From Darksidea phi (taxonomy: Eukaryota; Ascomycota; Dothideomycetes; Pleosporales; Lentitheciaceae): DNA of 64,000 nt. The position numbers and the translations under genes were made by a program. Under the pieces are notes generated by a model. It had not been told where the DNA came from and ran no database searches. It saw only the letters and a program-made list of their open reading frames with translations. The stretch is from NCBI GenBank assembly GCA_030770425.1, contig JASJFT010000162.1, positions 40,535 to 104,534 of the forward strand, in the 5' to 3' direction. This document shows, piece after piece, positions 22,684 through 34,256 of this stretch (position 1 is its first letter; each line of letters begins with the position of its first letter).

Positions 22684-24787
22684 ATGTTTGGTTTCCGACG
22701 TACCAAAATTCATGAAGGGTCGAAGAGGGGACTGAAGCAGCTAGTTTCATTTGAACGTGAGCAGGCAAAGCCCATTTTGTCGAAGGAGCCATCTCGATAC
22801 CGCAGAGCAATCGGCTCTTCCGAATCTCCACAAATTAATGCGGATCTACCCAAAAAAACTTCCCCAGATGGCAAGTCGCACGACTGGCTCCAATCCGGGG
22901 ATGAACCTGGTACTCCCTCCGCTAAGGCAGACAAGTTGCAATTGTCGTCGCGAACGAAGCCAGAAAGCTCAAGTTCATGGCCGAAGTCATTCGAGGACGG
23001 TACTACGGATGTTCCATCTCAATCTACGCCTTCATCTCGATTCGAGAGCGACGCTGGCACCTCAGTGCCCTTAAGGATAAAGAGAGAGCACAGTGCAGAG
23101 CTTTTGAACAACAATCAGAAGTTGAAATCCAAATGGCGACCCTGGGCCAGAAAAAAGCGAACGAAGGCGACCGCAAAAACAATAGATAAAGGGAAGGCAA
23201 AATTGGTAGAGGAATGCGAAGTACTGGAACTCTATGCGCTAGAATCGTCTCGAAGAGCGCTCGAGAATCTAAAGCTTAGACAGAGCGCCGAACATCTCTA
23301 TGCGTCACAAGTATACGAGCTTCCAATCGAATGCGCCAGGAGAGCACGTCAAGTACCACCATCACCACCACCACCCCTCGTCTATCGTCCTTCCTCCGGG
23401 ACTCCATACTATATCCCGAGCCCGCCCTGGACTATCCCAGGCGTGCATAGAACCAACGTACTGCAAGCAAACAACGGCGTACTACTATCTCTGTCATCCC
23501 AAAAAATCTGCAACGAAGAAGAAGCACTTTGCACCGCGGCAGCCAAGCTGCAGGCCATAGTGGTCCGACATATTCTCTCACAAACACTCTCCAAAATCAC
23601 GCAGGTCGCACAAGACTCTGGTTCTAGTCGTGGTAGCAGTAGCTCAAGAGGCCATAAGGGTACGAGTTTTAATGGAGAAGGCAGCAACTCGGGGCGGTCG
23701 GGAAAGAATTCAACTAAAAAGAGAAGTCGTTATGCAGGCCGAAGTGGTCAAGATGAAGATGATACATCTGGAAATAGTGATGATGAGAGACGTAAGAAAG
23801 GCAAGTGGAAAGTCGGCGCGGATGATGGTGCGCCTCGGCGCAGATTGGAGTGCCCATACTACCAGTGGCGTCCGGAAGAATACCCTCTTGCTTCGTGTAG
23901 AGGGCAAGGTTTTGCCGATATGGCGAAGTTGAAGTGCGTCTAGAGTGCCTTTTCTTCTACAGTTTTCGTCATGGCCGAAGTAGCGCTAAGAGTTAAATTA
24001 GGGATCACCTCAAACGCGTTCATACGCAGCCACTGCGCTGTACCAGATGCTGGCAAGAAGTGTGGGTCATCGACGAGCATTTTCGGCAAGACGTCGTCTG
24101 CGAGAAACGACCCGAGCCTGATGACCGCCGCATAAGCCCGCAAAAGTTTCTAGAGCTGAGATTCAATCGTTCACCATTCACCAAATCAATGACGGTTGAA
24201 GAGAAGTGGAGCACATTATACCGCATCTTGTTTCCGGATGAAAAAAACGTGCCGTCACCATGTACGCTGATTGCCCTTTCCACTAATTTTGGTAATACTG
24301 ACTTATTCGAGATGAGCAATACGGCCTGAGCGCCCAATTCGAGAAGTTACTCATCTTGGCTTTAGAGGAAGGAATATTGAAAGAGCTAGGTGACGTCCTC
24401 GGCAACATAATCGACATAGTCCGTGAACGACTCCCGGTCATCGTCAGCCAGTGCAAGGAAAGAGTAATCTCGCTCTCACGGGAACCGATGGAGACTTTAT
24501 CTGATAGGCATATAACTGCAAAAAGCTCCAACAGCGGCTCAGAAAGTATTTTTGATAAACCGGAGCCACCACAACCGGCGGGCATAAGACCTTCAATGGA
24601 AATGGACGATTCCACTACAGACCTATTCGCCATTCCGCTCGGTGGCTTACCGGAAACTTCGAAAACGGTAGACTTCGATGACTTTGGGATGCTTGGAGAT
24701 GGATTTCAAGATACTTTTAAACCTTGGCGTTTTGAGGTCGATTACGACTTGGAGTCAATCTTTCATTCAATAGAGGCTACCAACTAG
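22684..24787 (+). CDS. C2H2-zinc-finger-like fungal protein
   Basis: Three exons, 22684..23933, 24002..24261 and 24312..24787, give 661 residues. The introns are 68 nt (GTGCGT..TTAG) and 50 nt (GTACGC..CGAG). The first splice makes AKLK-DHLKRVHTQPLRC. The N-terminal ~220 residues are basic, Ser/Pro-rich and probably disordered. After a second low-complexity stretch comes the conserved core: CPYYQWRPEEYPLASC with a following H-x4-H (a degenerate C2H2 finger), RCTRCW, then EEKWSTLYRILFPDE and PSPYEQYGLS across the second splice. I recall many Pezizomycotina genes with this finger plus W..Y/LFP core, often annotated as C2H2-type proteins of unknown role. The C-terminus is acidic. It sits in the HET-rich island. 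DNA binding is inferred only. Confidence 0.75.
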
Positions 24788-25090
24788 CTTAAATTGTTCG
24801 ATGACACTTGCTTTCGCTCAACGCACAAATAATCAAGACGGAAATACATAGGTGTGGAAACCCCCCCTTTACCCAGACCTAGTTCGCATTATGGTTTTGG
24901 TACTTTGGTGGCGGCCGCCGGTCGCATCACAGCCGCTATCATCGCCAGACTCTCCTCCTTTATCAGTTCCACTATCTCCACCACGTTCCATCTTTATTTC
25001 ACAAAGGGCAATTGTTTATAGATCGTGTAGCAGGTGCTGAAATCTTTAGGTATCTACTTACGGTATATTTCGTACGTAGTTAACGCCTAC
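24788..25090. other. Intergenic DNA
   Basis: Should contain the 3' UTR of the C2H2-like gene. No other feature is seen. Confidence 0.4.
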
Positions 25091-25450
25091 GGAGCCAGAT
25101 TATACCCGCCCATGAACCCAGCGTCATCAGAATCCGTAGTGCAGCTGCCAACAGCCACACGTCGCGGCCTTACACAACTCTCCGGGAACCAATTCTCAAC
25201 CCCATAATTCTCCAACTTCACCAAACAAAACACCCCATTATCCGTCCCCTTAAGGTCTCCAGATTTCCATAGCAAATTCTCAGCTCAAACCCAGATGAAG
25301 CTATTCCTGCCCTCAGGCCGACTTACACAACCCCTTGGGAGCCGGTGCCTAACCGCATTATTTTCCAACTTCACCGAACAAAACATTCCAGTACCCGTCT
25401 TAAGGTCGCCAGGTCCCTATGGCCGACTCCCGCCCAAACCTGGGCCGAGT
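25091..25450 (-). pseudogene. Duplicated coding relic on the minus strand
   Basis: Two diverged ~150-bp direct copies (about 25164-25316 and 25316-25450) each translate on the minus strand to a similar peptide. One copy reads GDLKGTDNGVFCLVKLEN and the other GDLKTGTGMFCSVKLEN, followed in each by a segment with a conserved GCV/SCV. Similarity at the peptide level suggests both derive from coding sequence. No start codon or complete domain is present and I do not recognise the family. Confidence 0.4.
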
Positions 25451-25523
25451 TACGGCTAACATGATTGAGTAACGTGGTGTTATTTCCATCCTTTCCGCCT
25501 GGTCGATCTCTTAATAAGGCTGC

Positions 25524-25648
25524 CCTAATCAAGGATAGGGGCGCCCTTCTCAAGGATAGGGGTTTACCCTATCAAGGATGAGGACGCCCTCATCAAGGAT
25601 CGGGGTTTGCCTCATCAAGGATCGGGCGCACTCATCATAGATTAGGGC
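25524..25648 (+). repeat. Minisatellite, ~21-bp units
   Basis: About six imperfect units of the form ATCAAGGAT(A/C)GGGG followed by a short variable end lie head to tail. Units differ by a few bases each. The array directly precedes the right copy of the 37-bp direct repeat. Confidence 0.8.
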
Positions 25649-25663
25649 ACGGTACCATGGTGC

Positions 25664-25700
25664 TAGCATGAGGCTGAGCCCTCAGCCTGCATTCCAATAA
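25664..25700 (+). repeat. 37-bp direct repeat, right copy
   Basis: Partner of 20724-20760, same orientation, two transition mismatches. Flanking sequences on the two sides are unrelated. Confidence 0.85.
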
Positions 25701-26469
25701 GCCGCCGAAGACTAGAAGCCTATTGTAGATCTACTACTTAACTTCACATGAACGAGATAAAATTTGGACAATGTCATGTGGCTTGATCGCCAGAGGCAAG
25801 AGAAGGTGAAGTGTTCGTTGCTGTGAAGTCACATGGGCCGTTTACTGAGGGCTTTTGGCCTAGTCTAGGAATGACTTAGCGTATATGATTAGTTATTATG
25901 ATGTGGTAGTTACTGCCACATCAAGGGCATGAATGGATTTTGGCTGATTACACCAATCTCACCGGAAACTGCGTTGTTTTCCTAGCGCAGAATTTCAAAT
26001 CTGTGCCTCGTTTCCTCTGCCCCGCCATCATCACAAGTCCCATTTCCATCTATTTTTAGCACTCTCCTGCAACTCTCTTCCCACCTCATCTCTTTTATCA
26101 AACTCTCCCTCACTAGTTCAGGCACCCATCTCGTGTCCGCCAACGCCAACGGGATGAACAAGGATCCCTAGCGGGAGGCTGAGACAAGAAAAAAAAGAGG
26201 CTTGGCAAGCATGAAGAGCCCATTATCCTAAAGGGGATAAGCGCGCCCCACCTCCATCGTGTTGCATTGCTCTTGTTCATCGGTGTCCGTAATTACCATA
26301 AGTGGAGTGTGGGCTCGACGAGGCGGAAATTTGATGGTTCGCGAAATATTCGATTCGGTTGGGTTACATATCGTGTGAAGAGGTAGACGGACAGAGAAGC
26401 TTGGACCCGTTCGAAGTCAAGAGCCTAGGGTACTGTTCTGGAATACTGAGAGTAGAAAGGAAAGCCAAG
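25701..26469. other. Intergenic region upstream of HET gene
   Basis: No gene is recognised. The CT-rich stretch around 26040-26110 and the following leader probably form the promoter of the HET gene. The HET frame stays open upstream of its first ATG to 26359, but only from a TTG. Confidence 0.45.
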
Positions 26470-28850
26470 ATGCAGTTGTGCGAATATTGCATTGAAAGTA
26501 TCTTGAAGAGTACGGAGTCATGGGATTATCATAGGTGCTATGCGTGTCTGAAAGAGGGGTGGGAGTGGACTGTCCCCGCAACAGCGATACCCCCAAGCGA
26601 TGAGGCAACTGGAAAGGCGCAAAAGAAAGAACGCTGCCTCTTCTGCAGTACGCTATTCCACGACATCAATGAATTCTTGCCGGGTTTGCAGAACCACAAC
26701 GGGCCAATATATCGCTGGACACTCCGATCCCTATCCCGGATAAGAGAAAGTTTGGAAACAGTCGTCGTGACATTCCATCCGATCCCAATCCCACCACCAC
26801 CTCCATCTCAGACGGTGTCTGCTCCAGGAACCATCATGAAAGAAGCCACCCTCCCAACCCGAACATTTTACTTGTTCCCGGAAGAAGAACTTGGACCCTG
26901 GCCCACGCCCACCCAGCTAGGCCGCTCTACCAACCCCTATAAAAACGGCGGCGCGCAAATAAAGTCATGGCTCTCAACATGCGACGAGACACACACCGGT
27001 TGCATGAAACGCCGCAAAGCCAAGTCCCCCTCATCGCGGTTTGTCCCAACGCGTCTCCTCGACATAAGCGGCCCACCCCAATTCCCTATAAAAGTTATCG
27101 AGACGACGAAAACACCTGTCCGCAGCCCCTACGCCACACTGTCACATTGCTGGGGCCCCAATAAATTCACGTGTCTATCGCCGGAGACGAAGAAGCATTA
27201 CATAGACGGGGAAGGCGTTCCGTGGCAGATGCTGACGAAGAATTTCCAGGAAGCTATCGAGGTAGCAAGATTCTTGGAGATAGAGTATATCTGGATTGAC
27301 AGTTTGTGCATTATTCAGGGCCCAGAAGGTGATTTCACAGCTGAGGGAGGTAAGATGCATCAAGTGTATCGAAACAGCTATTGCAACATTGCCATTGTGG
27401 ACTCGGCGGATGATACGGGAGGTTTGTTTCGCGAAAGGGAGCCGGAAGATGTCGCGCCGGTGAGATATCAGCCTAGTCCTGAGGAAGAGTCGGCTATGTT
27501 CGGCAACAAAGCATGGAGAGTTGCAGCCAGCGACGTGTACGAAAGCGAGTTACTGAAGACGAAGCTCTATGTCCGTGGATGGGTGTTCCAAGGCAAGCCC
27601 CATAGTCCACAAGAGAACCTTCATGTACTGACGAATGCATAGAACGTATGCTAGCACCACGAAGCCTACATTTTGCGAATCGACAGATATTCTGGGACTG
27701 CGCTACTATAAGTGCATGCGAGTCCCTGCCATTTGGGCTCCCACCACCAATGGATGGTCCAGCACGACCAGACCGCCACTGGCGCGGCCGCCTCCAAGAA
27801 CCCGAGGAGAAAACCGAACCATCGGCCGGAGCGAGCGACGACCCTCTTCTAGAATTCTGGAAATCGGCTGTGCGTAAATTCACTAGCTGTGCCCTGACCA
27901 ACCGTGGAGATAAACTAATCGCGATCTGGGGGATCGCGAAATTGGTCCGCGACGGTCTAGGCGACGAGTACGGTATGGGCCTGTGGGAGCAAAATCTCGA
28001 AGATCAATTAACATGGAGAGTCGCTGAATGCACAAGGCATGAACGCCCTACTGACTCAACTCCAACGGGACGGAAATTTCCCTCTTGGTCGTGGGCTAGC
28101 ATGGATGGTCCTATAGAAGTGCCGGATCGGTTGTCAAAATCGAATAAACCACACTGGACCGCCAGGGACCATTCTGGACAACCGTTGAGATTTGATCTCA
28201 TCGGAGTCCAGCGCTCACTCACCTCCGCTCGTCCCAGGCTTGCTGATGCATCATCTCCTATACAAAGACGTGGTAACAGCGATACCATTGTGGAGCAGAA
28301 TGCCCGGTATAGAGAGCTTGAAAAAGTCTCTTCGGTACAAAGGGACGGTCATGGTAAAGACGTTATCACGGGGATGGTGGATAGGAATGACGAACCGAAG
28401 TTCCACAGCACATCATTACCCATAGCAGGGCATGTGGGTCGAGGTCGCTTGGTGCGAGCTCCTGCTCAGAAAGGGTGGCTGCTTAGACCCGAAGGATTCG
28501 TGGGAACTGAGATCGAAGCATTTCCGGATATTATTCCGAAGCCGGATAGTCCGGTGGACCGGGAGCCGTTCTTTGTAGTGTTGTCAGCGAAGCAGGATGT
28601 CAAGCCCAATGCTCTGGATGTCATGAAGCCGTATGAATTGGAGGACGAGGAGCGGGATTCGGATGTTGAAGAAGTGCCCAGAGAACGTGTCGCGACAAAG
28701 GAGTTTGACGTGTCAGGAATGGGTATCCTAATGAAAGAGGTCGGTCACGGGCGCTTCAACCGAACGGGGGCGTTTAGGTTTCAACATATCAGCAATGGGG
28801 ACTGGGCGAGACTGCTGGAGCCGGAAGAGATCAAATTTTGGTTGGACTGA
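26470..28850 (+). CDS. HET-domain (heterokaryon incompatibility) protein, intact
   Basis: Two exons, 26470..27592 and 27643..28850, give 776 residues. The 50-nt intron begins GCAAGC and ends CATAG, a GC-AG intron with TACTGAC upstream of the acceptor. The splice restores RGWVFQ-ERMLAPRSLHF, the conserved end of the HET module. The N-terminus has paired cysteines (CEYC, CYAC, CLFC) that may bind metal. The HET core follows: YATLSHCWG, then IEYIWIDSLCIIQ, then VYRNSYCNIAIVDS. The C-terminal ~380 residues include KFPSWSWASMDG, typical of large HET proteins, and a basic/acidic tail. HET domains trigger cell death after fusion of unlike hyphae and resemble TIR-type effectors. It ends 51 bp from the convergent NTPase gene, the closest neighbour and a possible partner. 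Confidence 0.9.
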
Positions 28851-28901
28851 GACACCCGCCGATTTTGTGTGCTTTTCTATACATGGAGTCAGGAATCGGA
28901 A

Positions 28902-30779
28902 TTAGTGCCATACACGCGTGCCCTTGCGCAACACGTATGCTCGACTTGGTGCCTCTTCAACCGTCTGCATCGATGTTACAGTCCTTTTCAACCTATCAGG
29001 CGTAATCTCTGCAGGCTCTTCCGAGAGGTTCAATGGCTCGAACCGAACTCTGGATTTCTCAACAACCGGCGCCTCGTGGTAAGAGAAAGTTTTCTTTTGT
29101 GTATTGTCTCGTTTCAGTCCCAGATTAGCCCTGTGAAGGCTCTCGTTGTATCTCTGTTCGACAAAGCGGTAGAAAGTTACGTGGAAGATCGCGATAACCT
29201 GGGGGACATCGAATGGGGTGACAAAGAGGAAGCCTTTCGCAGCATGGACAATGTCCTCGCCGCTACGGGCTTTCATGGTGATGGAGTTGTTAAGTAACTC
29301 TTGCATGCGCGAAATAGTCATTCCTTCGAGATCGCGGCCAGCAGCCGCGATGGCTTTCAATCCAAGATCGCGCTGATCAGGGCTCTGTGCTTCTACCGCT
29401 TTAACAGCAGCCTCGTACATGGTGACTATATTGCTGGGCAACTGGTAGCGGTACTGCAATACTTCTTCCACCGACTGAGCATCATGAACTAGGTCCAGCC
29501 TTGCTTTAGCGAGCCCAATATGACCGTCAGCTCGGTCTTGGATCTCATCAACAACGGCGAATGCCCTGCTAGGGTGGTGGTTCCGGAAGGATAAGCCGAG
29601 GGTCGACAGAGGTGGTTTACGAGCGGAGCTGCCGAGACCCAGATCGCCATGCTCTCGCTCCAGGCTCCAAGTGATGAAATTCTTCATCGCGTCGTCCGTC
29701 GTTCCAACGTAAATGTTGACGTGGTCGTAGTCCTCGTATAATGCATCATTAGTCTGACTGCTATCCGTCAGTGCGCGTTGCTAAACAGCAAGTACAGGCT
29801 ACGTACCATTGCCCACATATATTTCCAGCTGAGTGGCAGGGGAAGCAGAGGACCTTCTTGCAAGTTCTGCATTTGAGGAAGAGTTCGAGAGGTGTCCAAG
29901 CGGAGGAATCGATGGAGACTTCATCGTTGTTATCGTCCTCTTTGCTGGTGTCGCCTTCATCGCTGGTGTTGTCTTCATCAATGGAGTCGTCTTCGTCGAT
30001 GGTATCGTCTTGGTCGATGCGATCTTCTACAGGTCCTTCTATATGATTTATATGGTCACACGTCGTTTCTCTGTGCTCATAGATTGCATTCCGAGAGGTA
30101 ATCAAGACCTTTACACGGCGTTTTTGCAACTCGAGAAGCTCCGCGTCCAGCATGAAGCGCAAACTAGCGCTGCAGCAATCAATGCCGTCGACGATCAAGA
30201 AGACGTGTGACTTCTCTTTAAGAGATTGAAGACGGCTGTAAATCGCCTTGCGAAGGAAGGAAAGTCGATGCTGAAATCTGCTGCCTTCGTCTTTGTCGAA
30301 TCGAAGCCACACATATTCGTCACAATCCTTTTCGGCACCGGCATCCTCGTAGACTCCCCACTTGCCTAGGCCCTGATAGAAGGCGACTAAAAAGTCCTCT
30401 AAAAAATCTAGTTCGTGGATAGTCACATCGTGCACCAGAACATGGATCACCGGCAAGCTATGGGGCCGAAAATAGCTCTCCAGGTGGCTCGCGACAGCAG
30501 TAGCTAGAGTGGTCTGTGCGGGTCAGTCTAAGCCACCCATTGCTCCGGTCAGCGTACCTTGCCAGTGCCGGGACCACCGACGCAGTGCAACTGCCAGTCA
30601 ATGCCCTCGCCACGCCATCGCACGAAGACGGGATGCGTAAAGAACCACTCGAAAAGCTCGGGGAAGACGTCCGAAGAGAGACTGGGGGCGACAGACAAAG
30701 CTGGATGCGTCCATGGTCGTTCATCGAGACTGGTTGCCATGCTCGGGCGTGGTCCGCGAGTACGGGGTAGTTTGGTCAT
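28902..30779 (-). CDS. P-loop (STAND/NACHT-like) NTPase with acidic linker and CxxC motifs
   Basis: Three exons, 30779..30558, 30513..29807 and 29760..28902, give 595 residues. The introns are 44 nt (GTACGC..CACAG) and 46 nt (GTACGT..GATAG). The first splice completes the Walker A motif GGPGTGK-TTLAT. VFLIVDGID is a Walker B, and VLITSRN resembles the sensor of STAND ATPases. An Asp/Glu repeat (DDTIDEDDSIDED type) lies at about residues 235-270. It is followed by three CxxC pairs spaced C-x2-C-x4-C-x2-C-x6-C-x2-C; the last cysteine is created by the second splice. The C-terminal ~280 residues contain helical motifs seen after NACHT modules (GLAKARLDLV, LPSNIVTMYEAAVKAV). No ankyrin or WD repeats follow, so it is short for an NLR. 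Its start lies 361 bp from the divergent S41 peptidase. Confidence 0.8.
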
Positions 30780-31140
30780 CCATGGGTGGAACGCAACATT
30801 TGAACAGCTTCAGCGCTGGAGCATCTTAGGTCAGCCGGTAGCGTGTAGGCACCCAAGTCAACTCCTGGCCGCCAAGCGACAATGCGTGTGTCCTTCATCC
30901 TTGGCAGGCAACGAGCCGTAACCCAAGGGGGCAATTCTGGGGGCGAAACGCTATTTTCGAGCTCCCGGCTGCGTCGGCGTCGGCGCCGCTACATTCAGCT
31001 TGGATGTGTTAATTAATCGTACAGCCACGACCGCGGGAATACTTCAATATGAAGCTTAAAAGTAGGGAGCGCACCCCGATGGAAGTGCTTGTTGAGTTGT
31101 GTTTGTCGTGTGCTGAAGCGACCGCCGTTCGTTCTTTGAG
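30780..31140. promoter_or_regulatory. Divergent promoter region NTPase / S41 peptidase
   Basis: This 361-bp gap separates the two divergent start codons, so it must hold both promoters. I see no distinct elements beyond a GC-rich CGTCGGCGTCGGCG run near 30970. Confidence 0.45.
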
Positions 31141-34124
31141 ATGTTGTTCCAGAAAGCCGCCGTTCTTTGCTTTGCGGGCTGCAGTCTCGCCCGCTCGCTA
31201 CAGTCACTACCCAAGAAGCTCGACCAGCGTCAGGAGCCAACGCCAACCGCAGGCGCGCCTCCAGCGATATCCACCGTGTGTGGCGATATTGTCGCGGCCG
31301 TGGATGCCCCTGACAGTGCGTTGACCATGCCTCAGTGCTGGTGATGAAAGACGGGATGGGAGGCGCCAAGACCCACAGACCGTCTTAGTCATCATCGCTT
31401 TTCCCACCATACACAACTAACATCACTCAGGCACGTACCTCTTCTGGGCCAAGGATGCATACGCATGTCTCGAGAGCGTGCCATTCAACCCCGCTGTTGC
31501 CACACGTTTCCTCAAATACTGGAACGAGACAGTCCAGTTTCAATCCACGCTTGCCTACCTGAAGAGCCCGCCTGAAGGATACCAACAGGCAGCGGTAAGG
31601 AACCCTATGGTGCAGAGTGTATATGTTGCCAAAAAGTAAATATCCTTAGCAAAGGATATTTGTTTGGCTGAAACATACGTGCACCGATTTTCACCCATCG
31701 AGCTTTACTGACTTTGTATCCCCTCCTCTAGGTCGATGTGTACGAAGAGCTCGCTGAGATCCAGAGACGCATTGACACCGGCTTCTACAGCAACCAGTAT
31801 GCTTTTGAAGCCGACTTCCAGCTCTTGACATACGCGTTCCACGATGGACACGTCTCGCTTACAGGAGGAGCGTTGACGGCCTTTTCTTTCGGCAGCCCGT
31901 TCGAGATCGTGTCGGTATCTGTGGATGGCAAGGAAGCACCCAAGATCTACTTCACTAGTGAGTGGGCAATTCCTGATTCTTCGGTGCGGGGCTTACACCG
32001 TGTATAGGTGATATTATCGATTCACAGAAGGAAGGCTGGACACCATCGGCAATCAAGACGATCAATGGCGAAGATGTGAACGAATACCTAACTAAGTTCG
32101 CTGCCCTCAATGCGTGGGGTTACGTCGAGCCGCATGCAGAATGGAATGCCCTCATGTCCTCTCCAGCCCTAGATGTCCAGCTCGGCAACACCATCTGGTC
32201 TGGTGCCGCTACCTTCTACCCTGGAGAGAACCTGACCGTGCACTTCGAGAACTACACCGCCGACGACACCACTACTGTGCGGGAGACTATTTGGGTCGCG
32301 GTGTACAACGAAGTCGCGAACTACACGGGACCCCTCACAACCGGCGGCGACTTCTACAACTACTTCGTCCTCGGAAACACACCAGATTCCTTTGATCCCA
32401 ATCGAATCATCGACCCTGAGTTCTCCGGGGAACCGGAGGCAGCTCCTGGTAACTGGTCAGAAGTGAGTTACGAAGCGTATCCGGAGCGTCCAGATATTGC
32501 GCAGTTTGATCTGGGTCCACACTCTCTTGGTATTGTATCGGGTTACTTTTACGAGGACATCTCGACTGGCGTCTTGAGTTTGCCAAGTTTCAATTCCATT
32601 GCTGACTCCGTCGGGAACTATTCGCAAGCCGTCAGAGAGTTTATCACCAGCGCATCTGAAGCCGGACTCGAGAACGTCATCATCGACTTGCAGAGAAACA
32701 GCGGCGGTCTTACTCTACAAGCATACACCACTTTCAAACTCTTCTTCCCTGATTTGATGCCCTTCGCAGGAAGCCGAAGACGTATTACTCCCCTCGCGAA
32801 TGCCCTAGGCACAGCGACTACCGATTTCTGGGAAGTCCTGGATGAGTCAGATCCCGACGAACTCGCTTTTAAGCAACAAATGGGCGCCGAGGACTGGCTT
32901 ATCACGAACCGCCTCAACGCTGCGACGGGCAAGAACTTCTCCAGCTGGGAAGAATATGCAACAGTCGTCAACGACAATGATGACACATTCAGTCAAACTG
33001 AGCAGTACGACTTGGGCAACCGGATCTTCGACCAAGCTGCTTTCGATCAATGGGTTCCGATAATGTACATCGAGGAGGAGAAGGAAAATTGGCCTCTGAC
33101 CAGCCGCCATTGGAACCCGGAACAGATCACAATTCTCACCGACGGAGTCTGTGCATCTGCTTGCTCTCTGTTCGTGGAAATGATGACACGCGTTGGCGTC
33201 AAGACGGTAGTCGCAGGGGGTCGTCCCCAAACCGGCCCCATGCAGGCCGTCGGCGGAAATCGAGGTGCAAGCATCTACAGCGCCGACCAGCTAGACGAAG
33301 ACATCAGCGACGCCCGCGAAATCGATGACTGGATTGAGCAGGATGTCAATGCCTCCGTCCCCGGAATCCGTGACACGGGCATCTACCTCAAATACGCCAG
33401 CGTCAACCTACTCGACCAAGTACGCAAAGGTGAAACCATGCCCCTGCAATTCAAATACGAAGCCGCCGACTGTAGAATATACTACACATTAGCAAACGTG
33501 TACAACTTCACCCGACTCTGGCACGATGTCGCCGCCGCCGTCGCCGACCCCTCGCTCTGCGTCGAAGGCTCCACTGGCTTCTCCACTACAAACAACGCCA
33601 ACCCCCTTCCTCCTCCCGCCTCGGAAGCCGAACGCCCAACTCTTACCCAAGACAACCCTGTCATCGAACAGGTGCAATTCGAAATCGATCCCGACGGTGG
33701 TCTCCGCGACGCCGACGGCACACCCCGCGGGGACAGCGTAATCAAACAATGCCCTACCACAGCGAAAGCAGGCCAAACGTGCAACGGCGGGAAGGGCCGC
33801 TGCAAAGTCGTTAGCGTTCTTTGCCCAGGAGAACGGCAACAGCGCACGCCCCTCGCTTGTCTGCCTAAATGTTCCTGTAACCACGGTGGATCGTGCAATA
33901 CGTGTCCCGGTCAGTGCTGGGTGTCTGAGACGCAGGAGAACAAGCAGGTCAGCGGGCAGAGCGTGATTGGGGAGATGGAGACGGGCAAGTCGAATGGGCT
34001 TTGCTATCCTACCGTGGGGACCAAGTCGCTGGGGTGTCCGGCCCGGCCCTTAAAGAAGAAGACGAATGATGGTACTGGAGGTCGTACTGGAGGACGTGGA
34101 GGTCGTGGAGGTCGTACTGGATAA
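31141..34124 (+). CDS. Secreted S41-family (CPAF-like) peptidase
   Basis: Four exons, 31141..31315, 31431..31594, 31732..31957 and 32008..34124, give 893 residues. Introns are 115, 137 and 50 nt (donors GTGCGT, GTAAGG, GTGAGT). A signal peptide is clear (LFQKAAVLCFAGCSLA). The first splice makes CGDIV..DSTYLFWAKDAYACLESVPF, a cysteine-containing N-terminal module I recall from fungal S41 proteins. The peptidase core shows GVLSLPSF, then NVIIDLQRNSGG, then ITILTDGVCASACSLF, where a serine of ASACS should be the nucleophile. Several NxS/T sites fit secretion. The last ~120 residues are unusual: about twelve cysteines followed by a GGRTGGRGGRGG tail. It could degrade extracellular or host protein; the substrate is unknown. 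Convergent with the MFS gene, 132 bp apart. Confidence 0.85.
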
Positions 34125-34256
34125 TGTAGGGAAGGAGGTTGACGACTCTTGTTTTGCCACCTTTTCATGGTTACTTGTGTAATTTTTAGACGATCGATAC
34201 AGCTTAGACTATACCCCTAGAATAAGATGATAATGTTTTTTCGACGTCCTTGCCAG

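Noticed and set aside
29771..30210. + strand frames opposite the NTPase acidic repeat
   Set aside because: They result from the Asp/Glu repeat read in reverse (Ser/Val-rich strings) and have no independent support.
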